Shown here: positions 22,383-44,091 of the stretch, piece by piece
Numbering within the stretch: position 1 is the first letter of the stretch
Layout of the letters: the number at the start of each line of letters is the position of its first letter
Source: Isoetes taiwanensis
Taxonomy: Eukaryota; Streptophyta; Lycopodiopsida; Isoetales; Isoetaceae
Assembly (NCBI GenBank): GCA_021234155.1
Contig: JAJEKV010000085.1
Coordinates: 2,926,706-2,990,705 of the forward strand
Direction: 5' to 3'
DNA: 64,000 bases
Translations under genes and position numbers: made by a program
Notes under the pieces: generated by a model
The model's input: the letters and a program-made list of their open reading frames with translations, nothing else
Told to the model about the DNA's origin: nothing
The model's database searches: none

Positions 22383-22829
22383 AGCAAGGATCCAAGAGCT
22401 GAAAGGGGGCGCATTGGCTTGTGCGTTTTGGAGTAGCCAAACGATCCAGAGTACTAAGGTGCACAAAAGGCTAGAGCAACCCCGTGGGGTAGCCAAAACC
22501 GAGTGAGCAACCGCCTAAGTCGACCGCTGTACTAAGTCGCCAAGACCAATTCATGTTTCCCGCACCAAACAAAGCTCATGATCTCTTCACCGCCGGTCTG
22601 ACCCGCGACCCTCATGTCAATTGGATCAATCACGACGTCGTTTAGAAATACGCATTTTAAGCATTCTAAAGCCGGGTCCTGACCCCGGTGCTTGAAGCTT
22701 CTCTATCTCATAGGTCAAAGTTACAAAATTTCGTAAATCCTTTGGTGTCTTATAGTCAAGTAGTTAATGGCAAATAATTGTTTATCTAATTTATTCAATA
22801 TTCTAATTTAGTGTCTCTTTGTGTTTTAG
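22383..22829. other. Non-coding spacer
   Basis: Between the tandem array and the FCP1-like fragment C. No open frame with recognisable content and no repeat except a few residual CCAAACC words from the array edge. Confidence 0.4.
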
Positions 22830-23574
22830 AGATGTCGAGGATATTGGAGGAATTGGATTTCTATTGCAGAACATGATGTGAACAAGCTGACTATCAAACT
22901 GCAACTAAGTGACGAAAAGTGCAGTGTCATCAAAGAAAATATTAAAGGTAACCAAAGCTAGGCAGGTCAGTGTGGCCAATGAGATTAAGAAGTACCAAGA
23001 TTTATGCACAAAGCTCTCAAGTGTAGTGAAGGAGGCTGTTGAGGCAGTAATTGACTTGCAAGAAAGAGATCTTGAAGAATTGGGTCTAGCTTTGAAGCAA
23101 GCTCTCGATGACTTACTGAATTCAGAGATTTCTAGAGATGTCGAGTTGGAGCAGCTAAACAAATTGAGGCCCTGCCTTCCCGTAGCTCGCCATATTCGTG
23201 GATGGCGGGCTAACCCATCTTGAATTCAAGCAAAATGGAGGGACTAATTGTTTCCAAGAATTGCCTGAACCGAAATTCAACAATTTGCCCTCACCAACTT
23301 TGCAATACACAGAAATCTGGGATAGATGAAACCCAATTCCTCTCCCCGTTCAATTTACAGAGCCATTGATGCAGCAAGGAAGAGAGATCAGAGGCAGAGA
23401 TTGTATGCAAAGCAGGTAGCAATGAAGAAGAATTCCCCTTCTAAAGATTCGCCTTCAAAGAAGAATAAGAAATTGAGACTGAGTGACCGCAGAATACCAA
23501 GGTTTGCCCTTTGGGCAACCCAAAAACATATATTGAAATATGTAAAAAGCAAGTACCTAGAAAAAATAACATGA
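22830..23574 (+). pseudogene. FCP1-like family fragment C (coiled-coil part)
   Basis: Seen: the frame around 22840-22950 gives WISIAEHDVNKLTIKLQ; after a one-base shift the frame 22909-23223 gives VVKEAVEAVIDLQERDLEEL and LLNSEISRDVELEQLNKLRPCL. These match protein A (WISGIEDKISILALES; GIEAVIDLQKKELAEI; LLSEISRDGTLDELKKMKSCL). A following basic frame 23326-23574 (...KKNSPSKDSPSKKNKKLRL...) resembles the basic linker before the HAD domain of A and B, but no HAD domain follows. Inference: an inverted, truncated third copy of the local family. Confidence 0.6.
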
Positions 23575-25380
23575 TAAAATTGGAACTCTAGAGCCAATTA
23601 TCACATGCTCAATCTTTTCACTTTTGGCATGAAGTTGAGATGACATTCCCCACTACTACTCCATTATTAAACCATTACTTTTTATCTTTATGTGTCTCAT
23701 GAGGGCCCTACATTTCTTTTGAAGAGAAATGTGTATGAACATGTGCATAAGTCAAAGCATCTTTTAAACTATAGCTATTTCCAACAACTACCCAAGTGTT
23801 GCAAGTAGCGTAACATGCAAGGAAATCGCCTACCCTTCAAACATAGTGTCAACACAAAGATGAATCTCATAAGATACTAATAGAACATCATTGCCAATAA
23901 TCCAATTAATATAATCTTAGCCATCTCCATCGTACAAGAAGTCATTGAAACAACATTCTGAACGAGGAAGGATCGTTGGAAATTGAGATGTAATGTGCAT
24001 TTCGCAAGTCAAAAGCTTGATAAACACGCTTCACTATTACAAAAAATTAACCCTTGGGCACAACAATGATCACATGAGTTGGTACAATTACGCCCCATTC
24101 CTGTACGCTTTTCTATACAATACACCCCAATAACCATTACAACCTTATGTTACAAACATATCCTTTTAAAAACTAGCAAACTATATTCACTAACAAAAAA
24201 AGTTTGTGCACGACAACGATGATCATCTGAGTTGGTACACCAATCACAGTTTATTAACAAATTTATTTGTGAAGGTCATCAAATTTCGGAATTTTTAGCA
24301 TCTGCCAAAGATTAGTGACATATGCCCTAAAGTTTCTCCATCGGTGCTGCCCCATTTGCCACAGAGCAATGGAGATCATTGACTTGAAATGAATTTAAAT
24401 GAAATGGGTGAGAGAAACACCACATGGCCTATCCTAGAGCAAAACGAGATAACTGACTTGAAATTAAATGAAATGGGTGAGAGAGGTGGGTGCATGCAAG
24501 TCATGTGCCTTGTATCCTCCATTAATTGAAGGATACAATTAATGGAATGAAATGGTATAAGAATTTAAATTAATAGCTTTATCATCTACCTACTACCCCT
24601 TTGAAATTGAAAGTAAAGATCATTCCATGCTGGGGCCAAAGATAGAGAAAGAGATATGCCATAAGCAACATTCCCCATGATTTAAGAGCCTCGTAACCGC
24701 GACTGAGAGATGATGCAAAATTCTTGCAATTAAAAAACAATGACATTCGGATATGAGAGGTACAGAATGGTGAGAGAAATTGACCTTTCAAGATTCAATG
24801 AGTTAAAAGCTCTCTCTCAATGAATACTAACCATGGCTTACCTTGAGAGATGGGGTAAAAGTTCTTTTCTGGAGAGAGACAAAGAGTGGGGTGTTTTGCA
24901 GTTATTGGAAGTTGCAGTTGCCCAGGTGTCAAGACAATGGGGCAAAAGTTTCAATCGACTGGCGGCACAAGGCTAGTGTCAGGAGGCAACATTATTTTTG
25001 AGTAGCTGCATGAAATCTGAGGGGGCCCGAATAGGGACGTGAGGCATGCTAGAGCACGATTATAAAAAAAAAGACAAGAGAGTGGTGTAGTATATAGAAT
25101 GGAGGCTATAGGAGCATTGGACCGCAGACAAGCGGCTTCAGTGTGACACATTTAAGAATCTACAAACATTGACTGAATAACGTGACATGGAGCGAGACTT
25201 TTTTTTTTTTTTTTTTACTGCGAGCCCTTTTTTTTCCCCTTTTTTTTCCCTGGAATCTTTCGGACCCACATTTTAGCACGTGGCAGATCCACGTATACGC
25301 CCTGAACTAAAATAATCTTAAAATAATATTTTCACAAAATATAAGCATAAGATGCACTAAATTAAACCAGATTGTTTCAT
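23575..25380. other. AT-rich intergenic stretch
   Basis: No supported gene. It contains a doubled block at about 24355-24490 (GAAATTAAATGAAATGGGTGAGAGA type) and a T-rich tract at 25199-25250. Small frames are unconvincing on both strands. Confidence 0.4.
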
Positions 25381-25915
25381 AAGAGGCTTGTTCGACGGTT
25401 GCATCTATTTGCTTTTGTTCCGGCGCTCCTGGATCATCTCAATCCGGCGCCTTAGCTCTGTCCTAATTCCGTTTTCCTTCCTGCTGCAAAAGATTTAGCA
25501 CTCTCTGCCAAATTTTGCTTGCTGAATTGTAACGGCTGTTGCAATTGGAGTGGATTTTGGTGGCCAGTTCTTCAGATTTGAGGAAGAATAGGTCAGGCGA
25601 GGAAAGGAATGAGTAGATGATGTCGGAGTGAGTTTTGCTAGTGGATATTTTTGAATCTGAGCTGCAGATTCAAGTTTTTTCCTCGATTGTACATGCGTCG
25701 GCCTTTGCTAAAGTGCAAGCGCGCCAGATCTAACGAATTTGGCCTGGGAATATTTGTCTTAAAACGAAAAATAACTGAAAGCTCTATTCTTAATCTCCCT
25801 TTTTCAACAAATACGGAGAAGAAGGATAGGGGCGCTTGAACTCCGGTGAAGCGGAGTTGGGGAGGTAATTTTTGATCAAACAGAGTTTAGGAGGTATTTT
25901 GATCTAGCAAAAAGT
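25381..25915 (+). promoter_or_regulatory. Promoter/leader region of glutamate synthase gene
   Basis: Sequence immediately upstream of the GLT1 ATG (25916). I see no clear TATA box. A possible leader intron exists (GAG|GTAATTTTT ... GTTTAG|GAGG, about 25865-25890). Assignment as leader is by position only. Confidence 0.3.
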
Positions 25916-34599
<8,684 letters not shown>

Positions 34600-35100
34600 A
34601 GCTTGCTTGAAGAAGGTTAAGCATTTTTTATGTCTGATCTAGCAAAGCACTGATTGACTGCATTGCAGTTCTTTTTGGCAGAACAGGTTTTGGTGGAGGT
34701 AGGAAGTGTGGTGACTTATATTTTTTGGGAATAAACATCATGGTGGATGTGTAAGGTAGCAGCTGTGAAGTAAACAGGTACACAGTTCCCATTGCTTTGT
34801 ATTATATTAGAGGAAAGTGTGTATTCCTCAGGCTGCAGTAGTGGCAGAGTGGGCGTTAAAAAGTTTGGATAATTTGGAGGACCACCTCCATCGATGGATG
34901 TACTTCATGAGGGTCTGCAGAGATTTGTGAAGGCATTCCATCAATTGGATAGGAGTCCACTTGTAAATTATTGGGTCATTGTACATTTTTCTATGTGAAG
35001 GAATCAGTGATCCAAGTTTTGGAGAAAAATTGTGTTAAGGAAGGTGATTTTTTGTTCTTATTTGGCCTTCAACCGCGATTATTTTCTGCTATATAAAAAG
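34600..35100 (+). other. 3' untranslated/flanking region of GLT1
   Basis: Directly follows the stop codon. It contains AATAAACATC near 34729, which may serve as a poly(A) signal. No coding content. Confidence 0.35.
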
Positions 35101-36737
35101 TTTTGTGTGGCCTCTAGTTATGAGGTCAACCCTTCATTGCTTATCTATTTGAGGATTTCCAAGGGTTCATTAGTCATCTGCAGTTGTAAATCTGCGTGGA
35201 AATGATAGGAGCATGCAATTGCCCAACTTGGCAGAATGTAGTTAGCTGTTCTTCGACAAAGATACATGTAATAATATTAGCCATTCTACATATTGATATA
35301 GCCGGCTCAATACGTTCTTCAACAAACTAGGCTCAATACGTGTCCCTTACCCGATCTATGGGCGTTGACTCTTGGAATGGTCCCTTTCTACATTAATCTT
35401 TCCTGAAGTTGATTCATAAGATCACTAAGACAAGATGGACCTTACCAGTGTGGGACAAACTCTAAAAACCTAGTGTGGGACAAACTCTAAAAACCTAACA
35501 AGTATATTTCCTGGATAATTTAAGCTAGGCGGAAGAGGCCTATGAGAATCTAGGTTTCATCCGGAAAAATATGAAGAATTGTTTTCGTTGGAAATTCTCG
35601 ATTTCAACCAGTAGGATGCAGTGTTCCTAGGAGGACCTTATTTCAATAAGTTCTTTTCGCTTGAGCTTTTATAAGGTGCATATTCTCTGCCATTCTCATG
35701 GTCTAGATTGCAGGGTTGGGGTATTTTGATGAACTAAATTTGTGGCTCACCACTTGATTTCCATGATGTTGGTGGCTAAGCTCCATCAAGTGGTGTTTAC
35801 TTCAAGTGGTGTTAATGCGCCTATACTTTGCAAAGATTACCAAAATTTTCAATCGCCACCATGACATTCAGGGGTTATACTGACAGTCCATGGTCGACTG
35901 GCTTTATATTGTTGCAAGTGCTGATAGCATTGTTTAAGTACAACTAAACCAGAGAGTGCTAAGTGACACTGCAAGAATGACGTTGCACATCATGTCAAAG
36001 GTCCAGACAACATACTGAAGTGATAGGCGTGCGAAGTCATATTCTTCATCTTATTCTTCATCTTTCGCTTCTCATATGTCCCATGTGTCTCTTCCAACGT
36101 CGTAAATATCATACATCATCATGTTTAAACCAACTTAAATCTCAGAAATTTTGCTAGGTCCACAAGAAAATGCTCTCTATGTGCGTCTTTTTTAACTGTA
36201 ACTTTAACATGCCACTGGGGTGAATATACCTCGTGGCGCTCTGCATTTTCTGGCATTATGTCGTGCCCCAGAACTTGCTAGATTTGGTCGTACTGGTGGC
36301 AATATTGTTTTTGGCATGTAGCTCGGACAAGGATGCCATCCATTATACGTCACAAGCTCTAATACTTACGATTTGCACATGTAAGAAAATGTAATGTTTA
36401 CTACGTCAACAACACTTACCATTATATAAAAAAGTCCCAAAAAAATTATACCATGACACGTAAATTGCATGAAAACAATATTGTGATAGCCAAGTCAGTT
36501 CGACCAAATCAATGAAAGTGACTCACATACATTGGCCAGCTTATACCAAAATTAGCATTGGACAATAGTGGCATATTTTGTCGTTTCTTTATATAGTTTG
36601 CATTTATCTTCTTATATTATAATGTTTTAGCGTGTTGTATCAAGTCCTAATTTGAATGTCTGAGGTCATCTGATTGCATCCGAAGGCCAAGATTTATCAC
36701 ACAACTTTCCACTACCGTGATTGGTCATCTTTGATGT
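35101..36737. other. Intergenic stretch, no gene seen
   Basis: No protein-like open frame. A short doubling, TAGTGTGGGACAAACTCTAAA-like, occurs at about 35446-35495. Nothing else recognised. Confidence 0.4.
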
Positions 36738-36945
36738 CTTAAGGGGAAAGGGAAAACAAAAAGAAAGGAAAAGGAAAAAAGAGGAGGAAAGGGGGAATGT
36801 GAAGGGAAAGAAGGCACAAGGAAAAGGGAAAAAGAGAAAAGGGAAGGGAAAAAAGGGCATGGGAAAAAGGGGAAGCGGCAAAGGGTGAGGAGAGGGGAAA
36901 AAGAAAGGAAAAAAATAGCATGGGAAAAGGAAATGGCTTTCTGTA
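36738..36945 (+). repeat. Purine-only low-complexity tract
   Basis: About 200 bp almost entirely of A and G on the plus strand (GGGAAAAGG, GAGGAAAGGGGG, GGAAAAAAG). It produces Pro/Phe/Ser-rich shadow frames on minus. No unit of fixed length. Confidence 0.9.
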
Positions 36946-37299
36946 AGTAAATGGTCTTGTTTTTTTTCCCTTCATGTTGTTCATTCACGTTTTGCAATAA
37001 ATTTCGACAGACTAGACAAGGTGGGCAAAGATTTTCTTCGGGATGCTAGTGGTAAAAACTTCTTTGCCTGGAGTTTCCCCAACGCTGGTTTTAGAAATGC
37101 CATGATTGTAAAATCAGAGATATCCTCGTGATTTTAGATATGCATATCTCTATTTGAGTTCTATTATTTCCAATTTCTTGTACACAATTGGACCATCCCA
37201 ATCTCTTCTGCAATACATAAACAAGTATGATATGCAATCTATATTATGAATAGGTATTTTTCAAATTGCAAGATCACAGGAAAAACCCACCTGAAATTA

Positions 37300-37740
37300 A
37301 CTACTCTTACAAAGCTTCAGCCTTCAACTTCAAAAGTTAGGTTCTCTGTTAGAGCAAATGCTGCTACACTTGGCGCACTGTCTGGAGCTCCAGGAAAAGG
37401 GGCTGAAGGATAATGGTTAAGTGATATTGTCTGGCCTGCTACAGGTATGGTTTTTTCTCTGTCTGTTAGCCTCATATGGGAAGAAATGGGGTTTATTTTA
37501 AGCTATTGGGATGTAATTTCTGTGGTTTTTTTTTGGATATAGGACCTTTTAAGCTATTGGAATGTAATTTCTGTGTTTTTATTATTTTTGTTTTTTGTTT
37601 TTGTAGGAGCTTTTGCAGCTATGGAAGCTATGGCTGGAGTGGATAAGTTATTGGAGCCACTTGGTTTGACATTTGCAATAGCCCCTTTTGGTGCAGTATG
37701 TGCAGTTCTATTTGTCACACTTAAATTTCCAGCAGCACAA
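37300..37740 (+). pseudogene. HPP-family integral membrane protein fragment (two exons)
   Basis: Seen: exon to 37444 reads KVRFSVRANAATLGALSG, then a TAA in frame, then WLSDIVWPAT. A GT-AG intron (37445-37606) joins in frame to 37607-37740: GAFAAMEAMAGVDKLLEPLG, then FAIAPFGAVCAVLFVT and FPAAQ before a GTATGT donor. Knowledge: this matches the start of plant plastid-envelope HPP proteins (SDILWPSAGAFAAM type; two hydrophobic helices with GAVCAVLF); in the family the polypeptide continues with further transmembrane segments. I found no further exon downstream. The VRANAA stretch before the domain looks like a plastid transit region. Inference: a truncated copy with an internal stop. Confidence 0.7.
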
Positions 37741-40700
37741 GTATGTATAGAACATTCCATTATCTTGCATCATGTGCTAAATACAAGATACTGTTAAAGG
37801 GGCCAAATACAAAAACTGTTTGCAAAAATGATGTTTTTGAATTCACTGCAAATTTTACTAAAAGATGAGACGAATAAAGGTCTGTTTATTCAATGTGAAT
37901 TTATTTGTCTATTTTTTCTAATTGTACCTGTCAATTGCAGAGACCTCTCCCGCTGATGGGTTAAAAGAAGAAGGTGATTGAGGATCTTGATAAGGATAGA
38001 CTACATATTCTAAACGAGGTGCACCCTGGACTGCCACAGTCGTCGGATTCGTTGATCCTACGACCCAGATCGTATGTTGGGACCTATTAGCACCCCTCTT
38101 TTTGCTTATAGTCATTTATGATTGGAGGTGCCTATGATTTTTAAATATAAAATACGATTTCCCCTAAGGTTTTGAGGGAATATCGAACATCTATACGGCT
38201 TTGCCTAAGATTTTAGAATATGAAATACGAGGGCTCGAACCTCTAACAAAATAACTCAATGTCCTAATAAAACTACTTTAACCAATATACCCAGTAAGCT
38301 AATGTGATTATTTTTTAATCTTGAATCTATGTTTTTTTTATAACAACCCATTCGAATGTTTTAGGGATATATGATCTATGGTTTCAAGAATTCTTACTTT
38401 TTACTCTTGTTATTTTGCTACATATTGATGTATCAATTGCCCGTATTATGAACACCTTGTATAATGGCACTTGGGTTAATTTGCAAAAAACGTTTCAGAG
38501 CCATGAACGCTGCAGCATGTTGCAGTATAGAGACTGGAGCAAGAGATTTAGGAGTTGCAGCATACATATAACCAACAAACAAGATGGCTAAAGTAGCAAA
38601 AACGGGTGAGGCAGAATGTTTTCTTCCAACATCCACCACATGCATGAATAACCTCTTCCAAGACTGCCGAAAGCAACCCTCTCCAGGTAAAAAATAGGTC
38701 AATTCTTTGCTAAAATTTATGATTGAAATTTATGAAGTAAGTAAGAAGGTTGCTTAGATTACGTGTGAAACTCTGCATGCTGTAAGACATAGGGAAACAC
38801 ATGCTAAAGAAAAGGAAAGCCTGCTAATCATGTAGCTCAGTTGACTTCACATGCTGCACCTTTGATGCACTTTCATGGTACATGGCTGTTTGTGGCTTGC
38901 TAGATTGATTGGAGTGATGTAGAGCATTGAATGTGGCCCATTCTATGGACTACTGCCAATCATGATGCTTGGAGCTAGGCCTTTCAGCTTGCACATTAAC
39001 AGTAAAAAAAAAAGGCTCTTTAATTATGCTTATTCACTATGAATTGATCTCAGTTTACGTCACCTTTGGCAGGATCCTGTAACAAGGATACCCCTTCACA
39101 CTTGGCCAGAAGCGGTTCACTTTTGTAGGGCTCCAAACATCCTTCCTCTTATCTTCTTCAGCACTTGCAGCACTTGCAAGCAGACAAATGCTTCCAGCCA
39201 ATTTCATAATTTCTACATTAGATGCAGTCTTAAGCACACATGTCACTGGACGGATCACAAAGAAAGCTTCAAGGTTTTGTGAGTGTATCACATGCAATAT
39301 TCATAAATCCAGTCATCTATGATGTGTGCCATACGGTAAAATAGGAGCTTTGACATGTAACGAGTTGGAGTAGATATGGAACGTTTCATGTAATTGCTGC
39401 TAGAGTTATATGTATACATTGGTTGCATGCAAAAGAAAGATGAGCATCTATTTGTTGATGGACATGTTAGTCATTATTTACTTATGCTTTGTCACATGCA
39501 AGCTGGCTATTATTCTGCAACGGATAAACATGGATCTCTCTAGTAGATTGTTGTCATGTATTTGACATGGTGTAATAGATGTTGTCATTTAGCAGGCAAC
39601 ACCATTAGGATGATACTTCCACGACCTTTGTGAACATATTGCTAGAGAGCAAGGAAAGAATGTTGACAACTGATTTAAGATCTCTGCGCATTTGGAGCTT
39701 AAATTTCCATTCAAGCCTTTTCTCCAGAGGGCTCTTGGTTGTACTACCATGCTGCATATAAAAAGCTACCAGCCAGACTTAGGAGCACCATCGTTGACTC
39801 CCACATATTGCTCTTACCACCACAAAGGAGATCGTTTGTTTCACAACACATATCAAATTAGCATGCCGCTGGGGTTTGTGGAGTTTACATGATTTAACCA
39901 TAAAGCTTTGGCCTTTAAATGCCATTCTTGTATACTTGGGAAGTGCATCAACTTACTGGACAATACTTGGAATATACTTGATATTCTTCTCCATTTTGTA
40001 TAGGGAAAAGCCTCTCTAGTGCTAATACTTTTTTGATTTACATCTTTAAATCTTCTATGTATATTACTAGCTCTAATGATCATTCTTTTTCTTCTTAGCC
40101 ATTCACTGAGGTCTGTATCTTCATTGGCATTCGTTTTCCTTATGTGTATAATTCCTGTTCGCTCATAAGTTCATTTGGCATCATATCAAATCAGTAATGG
40201 GAAGTTAACATGCAATTCTTTAACATCCATGTTATTTTTCAATGGAATTCAAGCCTTTGCAGGCATACTAGTACGCTCTGATATAAGGAAAAAAAAAACC
40301 CTTAAGAAGGTTGCTTATGTCTATTCTATTCTATATAAGTTAAATTCTAAAATAGTGTCTATTCTCAGTGAGAAGGTTTCCTCCATCTAAACTCCATGAT
40401 TTGTCAACGTATTTCAGTATACTATCTGGAAGATTATTCGTTCTCCCTTGTGGCTTATCATTTCCAAAAGCCATATTGTGCGCCTAATGGTAGGCTAGGT
40501 GCGCAAAATATCTTGATGTAGACGTAAAAATTGTAGCATAACTCTATTTGTTTCCAGAATGTGTAGCTTTTCATCATTTGGTTACAATCAATCTCTTTAA
40601 TGATGTCCTATGGACTTGCCGCGACGCGAATTCTTCCTCTCACAATGTAAGATTCATATATTAATACATATTAAATTAGCATGCCGCCGAAATTCAAATT

Positions 40701-40826
40701 ACTACGATTAAAGTAACACAAATCCATCTACCTAGCCTAGCCTTCTTCCCAACCCTGCAGTTCTGCTAGTTACAAACAATATTTAAGCTGTCCCCTTATC
40801 CCTCCTATTACAATTATGTAAATGTA
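37741..40826. other. Intergenic stretch between HPP fragment and LINE
   Basis: No supported gene. Minus-strand frames 38702-38433 and 39297-39055 look faintly protein-like but match nothing I know. At 38231-38241 the minus strand reads GGTTCGAGCCC, a pol III B-box, with TTGGTTAAAGTAG about 40 bases before it, resembling an A-box. See findings. Confidence 0.4.
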
Positions 40827-40840
40827 AATGTAAATGTATT

Positions 40841-43800
40841 ATTCTCTCGCCGGGTTAGACCCTCAGGTCCATAGGCGGCCATGTTACATACAAAGCTATA
40901 TAAAAATATAGATACATCAAACAAGGCCATTGGCCTCGAAGTTATCTACCAACTCATTCAGCTCCAATAACTCCTTGCGCAGTTTCCACCAATCATCTAG
41001 ATACCGTGCAAGAACTACAGCATCTAAGTTTAGGAGATCATGTATACTAGATACCATAATTCCATGTTGGTCCCGCAAATAAGAGAACTCCACGCATTCT
41101 AAGAAAGCATGTTGTTCGTGCTTCCAAATTTTCAAAAGGCCCCCCTGGAATAACTTCCAAAGCTTGTTTGATTATTTTCACGGATTCTCTCATTTCTCCG
41201 ATTCGTACCAAATAACGAGCTAATGAATCTCCATCTTTTTGCCATTTCTTCCACAAGAGCTCTTCTACAACAAGAACAGAGACGAAGTTGTCTCGGAATA
41301 TCATGAAAGCGACCCACTTCAATTTCCAACTTATGGCTACTAAGTCTTGCTTCCGATATCAAATTTCTCTTTCTGGTGCTAAGGCTTGCATTTAAATACC
41401 CCTGTTCAGCATATACCAACATTGGATTGATCTCACGTTTGTAGAAGTCCATTTTCACTCCTGATTTTTCCCACAGTCTCTCGAGCATGTTATCATGTAC
41501 TAAGCATCAATTCGGTTTCGATTACGGCATATCATGAATGTCAATCCCCAATTGCTTGCCCACTCACAAACTTGGCGATACCATCCGAATGCTCTTGTAG
41601 CGAGATTCTACTAGCGCTTGAGATGTTATTCTAGTATCATTTAATTTCCTCACTGCCCGGGTAAGAAAGGGTTAAATAAAGTGATTCTCCTTCAAGAGGA
41701 AGGAAGCCAACTTCCGCTAAGAGCATTGCATATGGTGTTTGGGCTTTGACCCCCAATTTCGAGAAGGAAACGTTTTTGAACATTCTCAACCTTGTCCCAC
41801 ATTTTTCTTTGATAGGCCGGGCCCCCACACTTGGCACCCATAGAGCAAAACCTGGTTTGCACCAATGTTTTAAACATCAGCTTCCTCAAACTCCACTTGT
41901 CCACATGGTTATTCCCGTGATATGCTTATAGTAATTGTAAAGTGCCCGTGATGCCACCTACTATTCTTCTTTCTACCCCTACATTCCATTTGTATCCATC
42001 TGTCACCTCAATCCCCAAATACTTGTATGTAATGAAGTTTGTTCCAAAGTCTCTCCTTCATACATCATATCTAAATTTTCTCTTCTACCTATAACCATCA
42101 CTTTGGTTTTCCTTTGTTCACACGCATGCCCGTGGATATGCAAAACGACTTCGAGAGGCGTTTAATTGTTCTTTGTAAACGATCTTTGTTTTTAGATAGA
42201 AGAATAACATCGTCGCATATAGCGGGAGTCGTATAACATATCCCGCAATTCTAACTCCCCGCACCTCCTTCCCGTTTTAGCCATGATTCTAGTTCATCAA
42301 TAAAGAGGCCAAGAGAGTTGGAGACAATGGACACCCCTTGTTTCACCCCTATGTTGCGGTCTACCTTCTACGGTCCATTCATGGGAAATGATAACTCAAC
42401 CAAGACCTTTTCATACAATCGGCTACACCATTCCCGAATTCCCGGGGACTTGCGATTGCCTCCAACCTTTTGCTTAAGCATCTGCTACGAAACCCTCATC
42501 AAAAGCTTTGGCAAAATCAACAAAGCAACGAAGATAACACATTACTTGCACCTTTTGCTCCCCTCGCAATGACTCTAAAGGTCATAAGGTGGTCAATGGT
42601 TGAGAAATCCTTTCTAAACCCCGCTTGGCCTAATGCCCCTTACCTCATGCTCCCTCGCCCATTGACTAATTTTCTTTTCAAGTATTGCACCAAAGAGTTT
42701 AGCCATGATACTACCGATCATTATAGTGCGGTAGTTTCTCACCAGATTACGGTCACCGCTTTGAAGATAGGCACAATGCGATTAACACACCATTGTTCGA
42801 AACCCATCTTGTAAGGACCGATTAAAGACTTACGCTATTCTTTTGAACATGTTGTCCCCTCCCCATTTCGGAAGCTCAACCGCTAGGCCATCCGAAGTCT
42901 CTTGCTTTCCCATTAGCCATATGCTTAAGGCTTAGCTTTACATTATCGGTGAAAAAATATTTTTATGCTCTCTCCTCCGGTGGTGCCATACCATCCGCAT
43001 TTGGTACATGATACAATTCTCGTGCATACTCTAGTAGCTCATTCCGGAAAAAGTTTCCCATTGGCACTCCTTTACACTTAAAACGTTTCCAAATTTTTTT
43101 GAGTTATGTTGTAGCTCATTAATCATTTGTAGTTTGCATATTTGCTTCCCATGCTTTTTCTTTTTCTGGCAAACTTTTTGAAGAGTTTTCTAGCCTCTTG
43201 TTGAGTGTGATCGTGATAGCAGAGCTTTTCATCTTGCTTGCATTCAAAGATCCCACCACTTCGATTTACATGTCCACCACTATACCCATGGCTTTTACAA
43301 AAACCCGTTTCGCGACTCATTCATTATAGTGATAAGCACATCGTTTTTTTCCGTCATCGATGATTACGGCCAATTCTCTTCTAATTGTGACTCTATCTCT
43401 CGCAAACATATAGATTAGCCCTCAATGGATTGATCCAGTATTCTATCCCCATTTTGCTTTTTGGTTAGCGTCTTGAATAGCCGCTATATCTAGTACGAAC
43501 CTCATAAGCATATGGTCTGATTCTAGGCGCTCTTCAATTGCAAATTCCTGTACAAAGTTTACCGCTTCTACAGTCCCTATCAGCCAATCTACGACACTCA
43601 TGCCACAGGTATGCTTATACGTAAAACCAGCGGTGCGTGGGAAGCGATTTGTGCCATTATAAAGAAATAGATCAAAGGTAGCACACAATTGTTTAAGAAA
43701 CTCACCCATTTGGTTTCGCTCAAAGTCTGCAGTCTCACGTTCCCATCCAGTGTCATGCGTTTCAGGTAGCCATAGATCATCTAGTTCCCCACCATGCTTT

Positions 43801-44022
43801 GATTGCCACTGTCCCACCCTGGCATTGAAATCTCCGGCCAAGAAAATATGTCCTTTTGTGCGTAGATCTGCAATATCGTTTGCAAGATGTAAAAATGGAT
43901 CAGTTATGCTGAGTTCATCCCGATCATACACTCCTCCAGACACCAATGGAGAGAAATACACCAATGGAGATTATATGTTAGAGATATCTAGCTGAACCGA
44001 TTTTTCTCATTTGTGGCGAGCG
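40841..44022 (-). mobile_element. Decayed LINE retrotransposon, near full 3' part
   Basis: Seen on minus, in transcript order: the endonuclease domain (43964-43443), then broken reverse-transcriptase sequence (about 43000-41900; frames in pieces give QAGFRKDFSTIDHLMTFR, a broken FVDFAKAFD and KQGVS), then the C-terminal Cys motif ([13 protein letters not shown] ... RLCSCC) at about 41390-41260. It ends at the genomic 3' tail (ATTTAC)n at 40815-40845. The 14-bp AATGTAAATGTATT at 40827-40840 recurs at 44023-44036 and could be the target-site duplication. Many frameshifts and stops; not active. Confidence 0.75.
43443..43964 (-). pseudogene. LINE endonuclease domain (APE type), partial
   Basis: An open frame of 173 residues with AGDFNARVGQW, a DWLIGTVEAVNF segment and LESDHMLMRF, the GDFN and SDH motifs of the exonuclease-endonuclease-phosphatase fold that nicks target DNA. 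It corresponds to the second half of that domain; the N-terminal half is missing or lost in frameshifts upstream, next to the RPP0 leader. The frame ends at 43443 where reverse-transcriptase sequence should continue, so it is part of a dead element. Confidence 0.75.
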
Positions 44023-44091
44023 AATGTAAATGTATTTCAGAATATTCCGTGGCATATTTAGGTTTTACAAACTATAAGCCGTAGAAGTGGC

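Noticed and set aside
36666-36997. Minus-strand Pro/Phe/Ser-rich frames suggesting a membrane protein
   Set aside because: Three overlapping frames all arise from one purine-only tract.
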